A stretch of DNA of 64,000 nucleotides. Origin: Fodinibius salsisoli. Lineage in GTDB: Bacteria > Bacteroidota > Rhodothermia > Balneolales > Balneolaceae. The position numbers were made by a program, and so were the translations under genes. The stretch spans positions 186,001-250,000 of the forward strand of contig NZ_JAGGJA010000006.1 of NCBI RefSeq assembly GCF_026229185.1, given 5' to 3'. The notes beneath the pieces were generated by a model, which did not search any database, was not told where the DNA came from, and saw nothing but the letters and a program-made list of their open reading frames with translations. This document shows, piece by piece, positions 36,193 to 44,923 of the stretch. Within the stretch, counting starts at the first letter, position 1, and each line of letters opens with the position of its first letter.

Positions 36193-37104
36193 ATGCAATC
36201 TCTTATTTCCAAATATTCATTCCTCCCCCTACTCCTACTGTTTTGCCCTTTTGTGTTAACCTCTTGCCTGGATAGCAGTACTAACAGTGGTCAGCAGCGG
36301 CAAAACATCCTTGAAACCGCCAAAGAGGTTACGCAGGGACAAGGTGGTGACCAAGTATTAACGACCTTTGTTGGTTTACTGGAAGATGCCGACCTCGATT
36401 CTACGGTCGCCAACAATGGCCCCCTAACGGTTATTGCCCCTACCAATGATGCCTTTTCCAATTTGCCTGAAGGGCTTCTTGACTCATTGGAAACCCCTGA
36501 TTTAGTCAATATCTTGCGGTACCATGTGGTCGAAGAAATTGTCAATTACACCCAAATTAGTGGCGAAGAAGAGATTCAAAGCATGCTGGGAGAAAACCTG
36601 TTCTTTGAAAGGGTCCAAGGAGCTACTCAAGACAGTTTATTTATTAATAACAGCTACTTTCTTGGTGGCCTCCAAGCGACGAACGGACTCATTTTCGTAG
36701 TTGACGAGGTGCTCTTCCCCGATACCTATCTCAACGCTGCAGGATTGATTGCCAAGCGCCCCCAGCTCAATTCCCTGGAAAGTGCCATTGAAGGAGCTAA
36801 CCTGACAACTACGCTTAGCGATACTACTGCGGCCTATACCGTCTTTGCTCCCACTAATGAAGCTCTTGAAAATACGGACCTGTCTGGTGATGAAATCCAA
36901 TATCATGTACTCCCTGAAAAAGTCTTTTCTAATGGACTAAGTTCCGGAACGTATACAACCTTGAGCGGTGAGGATATTACCGTAGAAGTGAGTGGAGGTA
37001 CCATTACTCTTAACGGTGAAGCAACTATTACCGAAGCAAATATCGAAGGTACCAATGGCGTGGTTCACATTATTGATATGGCCCTCTCCCCTCCTTCTGA
37101 GTAA
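36193..37104 (+). CDS. Two-domain fasciclin (FAS1) lipoprotein
   Basis: This 303-aa protein has a lipoprotein signal (LFCPFVLTSCLDS) and two FAS1 repeats. The first covers about 40-178 (GPLTVIAPTNDAFSNLP, LRYHVVEE, GLQATNGLIFVVDEVL); the second covers about 190-300 (YTVFAPTNEALEN, IQYHVLPE, GTNGVVHIIDMAL). It is separated from the single-domain FAS1 gene by a terminator, so it has its own promoter, which does not contain the AGTAGTCATT motif. A surface-adhesive or ligand-binding role beside the TonB receptor is likely by context but unproven. Confidence 0.95.
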   Translation: MQSLISKYSFLPLLLLFCPFVLTSCLDSSTNSGQQRQNILETAKEVTQGQGGDQVLTTFVGLLEDADLDSTVANNGPLTVIAPTNDAFSNLPEGLLDSLETPDLVNILRYHVVEEIVNYTQISGEEEIQSMLGENLFFERVQGATQDSLFINNSYFLGGLQATNGLIFVVDEVLFPDTYLNAAGLIAKRPQLNSLESAIEGANLTTTLSDTTAAYTVFAPTNEALENTDLSGDEIQYHVLPEKVFSNGLSSGTYTTLSGEDITVEVSGGTITLNGEATITEANIEGTNGVVHIIDMALSPPSE

Positions 37105-37127
37105 GATCTGATATAGCGTTTTTATAC

Positions 37128-37162
37128 ACAAAAAGCCTGTCCTTTTCGGACAGGCTTTTTGT
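37128..37162. terminator. Bidirectional terminator between FAS1 (+) and M42 peptidase (-)
   Basis: AAAAAGCCTGTCC (37130-37142) pairs perfectly with GGACAGGCTTTTT (37148-37160) with a five-base loop. T runs exist on both strands. Confidence 0.94.
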
Positions 37163-37187
37163 TTTACAAGACTTTTGCAAAACCTGA

Positions 37188-37272
37188 CTTGTCATCTTGA
37201 ATTTAGTTCAGGATCTCCTTTCTAAGGCTCTCAAAAATATCTGAGATTCTGAAACGAGTTCAGAATGACAAG
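37188..37272. repeat. 30-bp imperfect inverted repeat near the M42 gene end
   Basis: CTTGTCATCTTGAATTTAGT... (from 37188) and its counterpart ending ...GTTCAGAATGACAAG (to 37272) are inverted copies over 30 nt with several mismatches. This type of 'tgtcat..tgaa' hairpin is frequent between genes in Bacteroidota genomes. Confidence 0.7.
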
Positions 37273-37300
37273 ATGTGATAGTTTTTTTCTATCAATGTTG

Positions 37301-38377
37301 CTAAAGAACCTGGAATGTTTGGTCAGGATTGAGCTCCAGCACTGACTTTGTCATAAGATCAACAAGAGCTTCAAGGTCGCTTAATGAAGTGGTCTCCACC
37401 GGCGAATGCATATACCGAAGCGGCAGTGAAATAAGAGCACTGGGTATGCCTGTTTTCTGATAATAAATGCTATCCGTATCGGTCCCTGTTCGAATACTGG
37501 TCGCTTCATGCTGGATAGCAATATCGTGCTGGTCGCTAACCTCTTCCAGGTATTCCACAATTTTAGGGTGATTAGCGCCCCCATGCTGCAGGGATGGACC
37601 TTCGCCCAGCTTTACCCGACCATGCTGTTTTTGATTAATGCCCGGCGTATCGGTGGCATGCGTCACATCGGTCACCAGTGCTAAATCAGGTTCTATGCGA
37701 TAACTCATCATCCGGGCTCCGTAGCCCCCAATCTCTTCTTGTACCGAATTCAAGGCCACCACATTTACATTGAGCTTATCACGGCGCTCGTTCAACCGAC
37801 GTAGTACCTGGGCAATCATAAATCCTCCGATGCGGTTATCCAATGCTCTTCCGGACAGGATATCATCCGACAGGTAGTCAAATTCATCGGCATAGGTTAT
37901 CGGATCTCCCACCTGCACCATCTTAAGTGCTTCCTCACGGCTACTGGCTCCTATATCCACATATATATCTTTCCAGGCCGGCTGCTTGCCTTTTCCGTTA
38001 CGCTTATCCTGCAAGTGTATAGCCGTATTCCCGGTTACTCCTGCAACGACTCCATCTCTCGTATGAATATTCACTCGTTTGGCCTTTGCTATCGTAGAAT
38101 CACTGCCCCCGAGCTTGTTGACAAAAATAAATCCATTCTCCGTGATGTGTTGCACAATCATGCCAATTTCATCGCAATGCGCCTCCAACATTACCGTGAC
38201 AACATCAAAGCTGGTGTTAAGTCGTGCGCAAGCAGATCCATATGCATCGACTTCAACATCGTCGGCGAAATCGGTTACATAATCTTTCCATACTTTTTGT
38301 CCCTGCGATTCAAAACCCGTTGGACTTGGGGTAATAAGTAATTCTTCTAAAAACTTTTTCTCGTTAGATTCCATCAT
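37301..38377 (-). CDS. M42 family metallo-aminopeptidase/endoglucanase-like
   Basis: This 358-aa cytoplasmic enzyme (start MMESNEKK at 38377; an upstream in-frame ATG at 38422 gives an unlikely extension) has the M42 zinc-binding set. EAHCDEIGM carries the first histidine, GRALDNRIGG the bridging aspartate, SVQEEIGGYGA the catalytic glutamates, TDVTHATDTPG an aspartate and LRYMHSPVE the last histidine. Family members are dodecameric TET-type aminopeptidases. It is monocistronic; the leader faces the HerA-like gene divergently. Confidence 0.94.
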   Translation of the reverse strand: MMESNEKKFLEELLITPSPTGFESQGQKVWKDYVTDFADDVEVDAYGSACARLNTSFDVVTVMLEAHCDEIGMIVQHITENGFIFVNKLGGSDSTIAKAKRVNIHTRDGVVAGVTGNTAIHLQDKRNGKGKQPAWKDIYVDIGASSREEALKMVQVGDPITYADEFDYLSDDILSGRALDNRIGGFMIAQVLRRLNERRDKLNVNVVALNSVQEEIGGYGARMMSYRIEPDLALVTDVTHATDTPGINQKQHGRVKLGEGPSLQHGGANHPKIVEYLEEVSDQHDIAIQHEATSIRTGTDTDSIYYQKTGIPSALISLPLRYMHSPVETTSLSDLEALVDLMTKSVLELNPDQTFQVL

Positions 38378-38615
38378 ATTTTCGGTCTCATCTGTTGGAG
38401 TTAAGCGGTTGAATATAAGCATTCAACAAGCATCCGTTAAGTGAAATTTCAACCTTTTTGGCAGGTAGTCTAATATTTCAACGATAGCATTATGCAAATT
38501 TTGAAATTACTTAATTTTATCTAACTTCATTTTCTAATGATTTATTCATGTGGATAGATGCTAATATTAATTTTGAGATCATAAAAGATTACGATCTTAG
38601 TAACAGGACAATCAG

Positions 38616-40157
38616 ATGAGTAAAAAATTCAGAGAACAGATCGATCAGGGATACACTTTTGAAGGCGATTCCATCCCACTCGGTGGGGCTATGCTGAATG
38701 GAGAATGCCAAACCAACTGTTTCATTAAACTACCCCTGATGACCTTAAACCGTCATGGCTTAATCAGCGGAGCCACTGGAACCGGAAAATCCAAAACATT
38801 GCAGATTATTGCAGAACAACTTTCAAAAAATGGCGTGCCTGTTCTGTTGATGGATGTTAAGGGTGATCTTTCGGGCATTGCCAAGGCTTCGCCCGGCCAT
38901 CCCAAAATTGATGAAAGGCATAAGCAAATTGGAATGGATTTCACCCCACATGGAAGTCCGGTAGAATTTTTAAGTATCTCTGAAGAACCGGGCGTTCGTC
39001 TCAGGGCCACTGCCACTGAATTTGGCCCCATCCTGCTTGCAAAAATATTGGGACTTAATGACTTACAGCGAGGTGTTCTTGCCGTGGTCTTCAAATACTG
39101 CGATGATAACCAGATTCCGCTTGTGGATCTTGACGACCTTAAAGATGTACTTCAATACCTCTCGGATGAAGGTAAGGAAGAAGTAGAAGACGAATACGGT
39201 CGTATCTCTACCGCCTCAGTCGGGGCGATCATCCGTCGGCTTGTAGAACTTGAACAGCAGGGCAGTGAACAGTTTTTTGGCGAACCTTCTTTTAACGTAA
39301 AAGACCTGTTGCGCAAAACAGAAGCGGGAGAAGGTATGATCAATATTTTGCGGGTAACCGACATCCAGGCTAAACCGAAGCTTTTCTCGACCTTTATGCT
39401 GCAGATGTTAGCTGAAATTTATGATAAAATGCCCGAAGAAGGCGACCTCCCGAAACCCAAATTCGTGATGTTTATCGACGAAGCGCACCTGCTTTTTGAG
39501 GAAGCCTCCGATGTGTTGCTGGACCAGATTAAAGCCACCATAAAACTGATCCGGTCTAAAGGAATCGGGATATTTTTCGTAACTCAAAATCCCACGGATA
39601 TACCGGAAGAAGTACTGTCTCAACTGGGGCTCAAAGTTCAGCATGCCTTGCGGGCCTTTACGGCTAAAGATCGCAAAGCCATTCGGATGGTAGCCCAGAA
39701 CTATCCCCTCACAGAATACTACGACATTGAACAAGAAATTACTGATTTGGGGATTGGTGAAGCCCTGGTTACGGTACTTAATGAAGATGGCCGCCCTACT
39801 CCGTTGGCACGTACCTTGCTGCGGGCGCCGGAATCGAGAATGGACATCCTTAGTGAACAAGAAATTTCGGAGATCATCAGTCGCTCTGCTCTTATTCCGC
39901 AATATCAGGAAGCTATTGACAAAAAAAGTGCCGAAGAAATCCTGCAATCCAAAATATCAACGGCTCAATCGGATGAAAAACAGCAGGAGCTACAGACTGC
40001 GAACCAGAAAGCCAAAGAAGAAACGGATGGCGCCGGTTTTTCATGGTTAGACACCTTCAAAGATGCCATGGATTCGACCGCCGGTCGCCAGGTGAGTCGA
40101 ACGATAGCGCGCGAGGTAACCCGCGGACTGATGGGCATTCTGGGCGGCAAAAAATAA
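38616..40157 (+). CDS. HerA-like ATPase (DUF853 family)
   Basis: This 513-aa P-loop ATPase has Walker A GATGTGKS at residues 52-59, Walker B VMFIDEAHLLFEEA near 284-297 and a following arginine-rich TQNPTDIPEEVLSQLG segment, as in DUF853 proteins of the FtsK/HerA superfamily. Members form hexameric rings thought to move on DNA or protein substrates; the exact role is unknown. The C-terminal 90 residues are a charged helix plus a small Gly-rich tail. It starts 36 bp upstream of a thioesterase gene in the same direction. No NurA-type nuclease is adjacent, so it does not look like the archaeal repair pair. Confidence 0.92.
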   Translation: MSKKFREQIDQGYTFEGDSIPLGGAMLNGECQTNCFIKLPLMTLNRHGLISGATGTGKSKTLQIIAEQLSKNGVPVLLMDVKGDLSGIAKASPGHPKIDERHKQIGMDFTPHGSPVEFLSISEEPGVRLRATATEFGPILLAKILGLNDLQRGVLAVVFKYCDDNQIPLVDLDDLKDVLQYLSDEGKEEVEDEYGRISTASVGAIIRRLVELEQQGSEQFFGEPSFNVKDLLRKTEAGEGMINILRVTDIQAKPKLFSTFMLQMLAEIYDKMPEEGDLPKPKFVMFIDEAHLLFEEASDVLLDQIKATIKLIRSKGIGIFFVTQNPTDIPEEVLSQLGLKVQHALRAFTAKDRKAIRMVAQNYPLTEYYDIEQEITDLGIGEALVTVLNEDGRPTPLARTLLRAPESRMDILSEQEISEIISRSALIPQYQEAIDKKSAEEILQSKISTAQSDEKQQELQTANQKAKEETDGAGFSWLDTFKDAMDSTAGRQVSRTIAREVTRGLMGILGGKK

Positions 40158-40193
40158 ATCGCTAAGAACAATTTCTGATTTTCACCCTAAACT

Positions 40194-40643
40194 ATGATCA
40201 AACCTTCCTACCAACAGAATCTTTTTCCCCATTGGGCCACCATCCCGATTCGTTTTCGGGATCTTGATCCCCTAAACCATGTAAACAATGCGCTATTTAG
40301 CACCTATTACGAGGAAGCCCGAATTAAGTTTATCCAGAAAATCCCGGAATTTTCGAAACAGGTGCAACAGGGATTTAGTTTTGTTCTGGCCAATATTCAA
40401 ATTAATTTCATCAGGCCGGCCGAATACCCTGGAAACTTACTCATTGGATCCGGCATTAAATCTACAGGTAATACCAGCATTTCCAGCTTTCAGGCAATTT
40501 ATACAGCATCTGACCATACGTTGATTTCAGTAGCCGAAGCCCATGGCGTCTGGTTTGACCTGGGGAAACAACAGCCCAGCCGTCTGCCTGAGATAGCCCG
40601 CCGGGACGAGTTTCTACTTCCCGGTTCTCTTTTTGAATCGTAA
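40194..40643 (+). CDS. Acyl-CoA thioesterase (4HBT hot-dog fold)
   Basis: This 149-aa protein has the hot-dog signature IPIRFRDLDPLNHVNNALFS with the catalytic aspartate in DLDPLNHVNN, followed by YYEEARIKF. This is the YbgC/FadM-like arrangement of the 4-hydroxybenzoyl-CoA thioesterase superfamily, which hydrolyses short- or long-chain acyl-CoA. It lies 36 bp after the HerA-like gene and 32 bp before the HD gene, so an operon is likely. Substrate chain length cannot be inferred. Confidence 0.92.
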   Translation: MIKPSYQQNLFPHWATIPIRFRDLDPLNHVNNALFSTYYEEARIKFIQKIPEFSKQVQQGFSFVLANIQINFIRPAEYPGNLLIGSGIKSTGNTSISSFQAIYTASDHTLISVAEAHGVWFDLGKQQPSRLPEIARRDEFLLPGSLFES

Positions 40644-40675
40644 TTATTAGCAACAACGTTCTACCTTAGCAGTTT

Positions 40676-41938
40676 ATGGATAAAAGCACGCAATATAAAA
40701 TTTTCAATGATCCCATCCATGGATTTATTACCGTCCCAAAAGGCGTTATCCTGGATCTGATTGACCATCCATATGTGCAGCGATTGCGGCGTATCAAACA
40801 AATGGGGCTTGGGTACCTGGTTTTTCCGGCGGCTGAACATTCCCGGTTTTCTCACGCCCTGGGCGCCATGGAACTAGCCCAACGCACGCTCAATAACCTC
40901 CGGGAAAAGGATACCACCATCAGTCCCGCGGAATATGAAGGCACACTGATTGCTGTCTTACTTCATGATATCGGTCATGGCCCCTTTTCTCATACCCTTG
41001 AATTCAGCCTGATTGAAGATTTCCACCACGAGATGATGACGCTGGCTATAATGCGTCAGCTTAATCAGAAAATGAACGGCGCCCTGGATACCGCCATCAA
41101 AATTTTTACTGATCAATATCCTAAGAAGCCCTTTTTAAATCAGCTGATATCTTCTCAACTCGATATCGACCGCTTAGATTACCTAAAACGGGATAGTGTC
41201 TTTACCTCTGTTTATGAGGGATCCGTCGGCATTGAACGTATCCTAAAGACGATGCGCGTCTACAAAGGAAATATCGTCATCGAAAAGAAAGGCATCTATT
41301 CTATCGAAAATTACATCCTGGCCCGGCGTCTGATGTACATGCAGGTTTACCTGCATAAAACCGTTTTAAGTGCCGACAAACTGCTCCACAAGATCTTCCA
41401 TCGGGTACGGGTGCTTATCGAGGATGGCTATAACCTGTATCAGGCTTCTCCGGCCCTGCAATTTTTTATGGAAAACAATCCCAGTGCCAAACGAGGGGTC
41501 AGTACAGAGGTTATGCAGAAATACCTTCAATTAGATGACAATGATGTGTACCAAAGCATTAAGTATTGGCAGCACACGGATGATCTTATCCTCTCTGATC
41601 TCTGCAGGAGGTTTCAATCCCGGTCGTTGTTTCGTACTACTTTTTTGGATGGCCAACCCACCAAAGAGCTTCAGGAAAAGGTTAGCATCAAAACGCAGAA
41701 AGTTCTCAAGGAACGAGGACTGCCCCACGATGAGACGACAGCTCAGTATTATTATTCGTTTGATGAGAGCTACAGCGAAGCCTACCGTTATGAAAATGAA
41801 GGTATCTGGATTTTAGAAGAGAAAGACAAAGCCGTGGAGTTCTCCAAAGCGGCAGATACGCAAAATATTATTGCCTTAACGCAGCCTGTAGTAAAGCCGT
41901 ATGTGGTTCACCTTAAAACTATTGATGTAAAAGAATAA
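40676..41938 (+). CDS. HD domain phosphohydrolase (SAMHD1/YwfO-like dNTP hydrolase family)
   Basis: This 420-aa protein begins with the family N-terminus NDPIHGFITVPKGVILDLID and has the metal site HSRFSHALG, the HD pair in LLHDIGHGPFSH (H97-D98, H101) and the later aspartate in SQLDIDRLDYLKRDS. These are the ligands of HD phosphohydrolases related to SAMHD1, which hydrolyse dNTPs or other nucleotides. Substrate is not provable from sequence. It ends 14 bp before the folA stop on the other strand; together with thyA/folA it gives the patch a nucleotide theme. Confidence 0.93.
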   Translation: MDKSTQYKIFNDPIHGFITVPKGVILDLIDHPYVQRLRRIKQMGLGYLVFPAAEHSRFSHALGAMELAQRTLNNLREKDTTISPAEYEGTLIAVLLHDIGHGPFSHTLEFSLIEDFHHEMMTLAIMRQLNQKMNGALDTAIKIFTDQYPKKPFLNQLISSQLDIDRLDYLKRDSVFTSVYEGSVGIERILKTMRVYKGNIVIEKKGIYSIENYILARRLMYMQVYLHKTVLSADKLLHKIFHRVRVLIEDGYNLYQASPALQFFMENNPSAKRGVSTEVMQKYLQLDDNDVYQSIKYWQHTDDLILSDLCRRFQSRSLFRTTFLDGQPTKELQEKVSIKTQKVLKERGLPHDETTAQYYYSFDESYSEAYRYENEGIWILEEKDKAVEFSKAADTQNIIALTQPVVKPYVVHLKTIDVKE

Positions 41939-41952
41939 GTGTACCTGCTTAT

Positions 41953-42429
41953 CTATTTCTTAACGCGTTCATAAACAACAAAACTAAATTCTGGATGCCG
42001 GTCTCTCTTGATCTCTTTCCAAACGGAACTGATTTGATCGCGATATTCAGGGAAATAGGTATCCCCATCATGTGATTTATGAATCTCGGTCACAAACAGT
42101 TTATCCACCTGGGGCAAAAGTTGTTTATAAATCTCAGCTCCTCCGATGACAAAAGCTATCTCTTCGCCTTCAACGTGGTCCAAAGCCTTATCTATAGACG
42201 AAAAAGTAGGTACATGGTCGTAATCCCTGGATCGACTGAGAACAACATTTTCGCGCCCCGGCAGTGGTTTCTCATTGATCTCTTCAAAAACCACACGCCC
42301 CATAATAATCGGATGTCCCGTGGTTATTTTCTTAAAGTATTTAAGATCCTCCGAATAATGCCAGGGCAACTCACCATCCTTTCCAATCACCAAATTAGGA
42401 TCATGTGCCACAATTGCGGCTAATGTCAT
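41953..42429 (-). CDS. folA: Dihydrofolate reductase
   Basis: This 158-aa enzyme of typical DHFR length starts TLAAIVAHDPNLVIGKDGELPWHYSEDL. It contains the conserved Trp and the acidic residue in the active site, and the NADPH-binding AFVIGGAEIYKQLLP near residue 95. It regenerates tetrahydrofolate from the dihydrofolate made by ThyA. The gene overlaps the thyA stop by 4 bp (ATGA-type), so the two enzymes are translationally coupled, a common arrangement. No upstream promoter between them. Confidence 0.97.
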   Translation of the reverse strand: MTLAAIVAHDPNLVIGKDGELPWHYSEDLKYFKKITTGHPIIMGRVVFEEINEKPLPGRENVVLSRSRDYDHVPTFSSIDKALDHVEGEEIAFVIGGAEIYKQLLPQVDKLFVTEIHKSHDGDTYFPEYRDQISSVWKEIKRDRHPEFSFVVYERVKK

Positions 42430-43274
42430 ACTGCTACCTCAAATTTTATAGAGGGATCCGGATCGTATCCTTTTAGGGTGAAATCATCAAACTCAAGCTC
42501 ATCAATAGGTTTATCCGCAATAGATAGCTGGGGAAGTTCTTTAGGCTCTCGATTCAACTGTTCTTTAAGTCCTTCAACATGATTTTCGTAAATATGAGCA
42601 TCAACAATGGTATGGGCGAAGGTGCCGTAGTCGAGCCCTACCTCGTTGGCGATGGCCATCGTTAAAGCCGAATAGCAGGCCAGATTAAAGGGAATGCCCA
42701 AGGCGATATCGCCGGATCGCTGCGTGAGATGACAGTTTAGCTTACCATCGGAGACATTAAAAATATACATCAGATGACAGGGCGGCAGTGCCATTTGCTC
42801 AAGCAGACCCGGATGCCAGGCGCTGACTACAATACGGCGGCTGTTGGGATTTTCTTTCAGCATGTCGATGGCTCTCTGCACCTGGTCAAATTCTTTTTTA
42901 ATCCAAACCGTCTTACAGATATGCGAGGCATCGCCTTCAAACCGAATCTCTTCTTCCTCGTGATAGGGAAACCGGCGCCACAGTACGGGGTAAATCGGTC
43001 CCACATGACCATCTTCATCCGCCCATGCATCCCAGATATGGCAATCATTCTCGTCTCGCAACCAGCGGATATGGTCCTCCCCTCTCAGATACCAAAGCAG
43101 TTCCAAAATGACAGACCGAAAGTATACCTTTTTGGTTGTCAACAAGGGGAATCCTTCTGATAAATCTACTTTATAAAATTCAGAAAAATTAGAAATGGTA
43201 TCGGTTCCGGTACGGTTCTCTTTCCTTACCCCATTCTCTAATACGTTTTTAACCAGGTCAAGATATTGCTTCAT
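42426..43274 (-). CDS. thyA: Thymidylate synthase
   Basis: This 282-aa enzyme makes dTMP from dUMP using methylene-tetrahydrofolate. The active-site cysteine is C166 in MALPPCHLMY. The phosphate-binding arginine block NSRRIVVSAWHP precedes it; the usual WNP is WHP here, a mild deviation. The dUMP-contacting LTQRSGDIALGIPFNLA and a complete C-terminus (ending FEVAV) are present. It is about 18 residues longer than the E. coli enzyme. It is the first gene of a thyA-folA operon. Confidence 0.98.
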   Translation of the reverse strand: MKQYLDLVKNVLENGVRKENRTGTDTISNFSEFYKVDLSEGFPLLTTKKVYFRSVILELLWYLRGEDHIRWLRDENDCHIWDAWADEDGHVGPIYPVLWRRFPYHEEEEIRFEGDASHICKTVWIKKEFDQVQRAIDMLKENPNSRRIVVSAWHPGLLEQMALPPCHLMYIFNVSDGKLNCHLTQRSGDIALGIPFNLACYSALTMAIANEVGLDYGTFAHTIVDAHIYENHVEGLKEQLNREPKELPQLSIADKPIDELEFDDFTLKGYDPDPSIKFEVAV

Positions 43275-43304
43275 GAGATTCTGCCCTTTTATACAATTTA
43301 TGAA

Positions 43305-44687
43305 TTACAGTACGATGCCTTCAAGTAAGGCAATTGCGATGGAAAAATAAATGATAATTCCGGTAACATCACTTAAAGTGGATACAAATGGAGCCGATGT
43401 TACAGCCGGATCCAGCCCCATTTTTGAAAGAATAAACGGAAGCATGGAGCCACTCAGGTTGCCCCAAAGTACAACCCCTATTAAGCTTAGGCCGACGACT
43501 GCAGCACTCAGCACCAGCTCCTGGGTAAAAGCATCGCTCACCAGATAGCCCCAGCCCAAAATTACTATAAAACCGATCCCCGCCATAATCAGGCCCAGCA
43601 TAAGCCCGGATAACAGTTCACGTCCCAATACCTTCATCCACTCGTTCATATCAATATCATCGGTAGAGAGGGCGCGGATAATAAGAGTAGCCGCCTGCGT
43701 GCCCGAGTTACCCCCGCTGGAAATAATCATGGGGATAAACAACGACAAAAATACCGCATTGGCTATTACACTCTCATAGGCGCCCATTGCTGTTGTCGTA
43801 AAAAGCTGTCCTACAAAGAGAAAAGCCAGCCATCCAATACGTTTTTTAACCATCTCAAAGACGGTTGTCTGCGAGTAATAGTCATCCAGTACATCCATAC
43901 CAGCCATCAGCTGCATATCCTCGGTGGTTTCTTCTTCTGCAACATCGATGACGTCGTCCACCGTAACAATGCCGACCAAAATTCCATCCGAATCGACCAC
44001 CGGCATAGCCACACGGTCGTACTTACTGAGCATCTTCACCGCATCTTCTTGGTCATCGAAAGCGCTGAGAGCCTCAAAACTTTCGTCCATTAAAGATGAA
44101 ATGGGAGCTTCAGGGTCAGCCAGAATAAGCTGGTTAAGCCGGAGATCATCAATCAGGTGTTCTTGGTCATCGACCACATAAATGACGTTCACTGTTTCCG
44201 CACTGTGACCAAATTTGCGGATGTGGTTCATCGCTTTTTGGATAGTCCAGCCCTGGCGGACCTTCACATACCGAGGCGTCATCAACCGCCCTACACTTTC
44301 ATCCGGGTAGCCCAAAAGCTTTTGCACCTGTCGGCGATCTTCGGTATCCATGGAGTTCATGACTCGCTGGGTGAGGCGGCCGGGCAGTTCCTCCATCAGC
44401 GTTACCCGCTCATCGGGCTCCAGGTTAGACATAACCTCACTGAGCTGCTGAACGGTAAACAGATCGAGCAGTTCCATCCCCTTTCCGGAGCTGAGATATG
44501 TAAATACATCGGCGGCTTTCTGCTTCTTAAGAAGCCTGAAAATTACAATAGCCACTTCATTTTCGAGTTCTTCCAAAAGCTCAGCCACATCCACGGCAGG
44601 AACATCGTTGAGAATATCCTTCAACGCCACCCAATCCTTGGCCTCAATCAATTCATCAAACTCGGGTTTTAAAAGGTCAACGATCAT
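43305..44687 (-). CDS. mgtE: Magnesium transporter MgtE
   Basis: This 460-aa channel has the three-part MgtE architecture. A cytoplasmic N-domain of helical repeats (about 1-125, with ELLEELENEVAIVIFRLLKK) comes first. Two CBS domains (about 130-255: VGRLMTP, then VAMPVVDSDGILVGIVTVDD) sense magnesium and gate the pore, and a five-helix membrane domain follows. The membrane part shows the hallmark FIPMIISSGGNSGTQAATL and an aspartate-containing pore region near SKMGLDPAVTSAPFVSTLSD. It is monocistronic and divergent from trkA. Confidence 0.96.
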   Translation of the reverse strand: MIVDLLKPEFDELIEAKDWVALKDILNDVPAVDVAELLEELENEVAIVIFRLLKKQKAADVFTYLSSGKGMELLDLFTVQQLSEVMSNLEPDERVTLMEELPGRLTQRVMNSMDTEDRRQVQKLLGYPDESVGRLMTPRYVKVRQGWTIQKAMNHIRKFGHSAETVNVIYVVDDQEHLIDDLRLNQLILADPEAPISSLMDESFEALSAFDDQEDAVKMLSKYDRVAMPVVDSDGILVGIVTVDDVIDVAEEETTEDMQLMAGMDVLDDYYSQTTVFEMVKKRIGWLAFLFVGQLFTTTAMGAYESVIANAVFLSLFIPMIISSGGNSGTQAATLIIRALSTDDIDMNEWMKVLGRELLSGLMLGLIMAGIGFIVILGWGYLVSDAFTQELVLSAAVVGLSLIGVVLWGNLSGSMLPFILSKMGLDPAVTSAPFVSTLSDVTGIIIYFSIAIALLEGIVL

Positions 44688-44923
44688 GAAGAATGTTACT
44701 CATTTGAAATTATCGTTGGCTGGATATGCGCCTAAGAATCGCACTAATTACACAAAAAAACAAGCTCTCTTTCCAGAAGTAATGGTAATTTTAAATTCAA
44801 AACCCCTTCCTTAGATCTATGGCTATGCTAATGAGGGCCTGAATGAATATAACGTCTTTGTTGCGTTTGTGATTTCACTTTTCGACTTTTAGCTTACTTC
44901 TGAACAAAATAGGAGTTACTACT

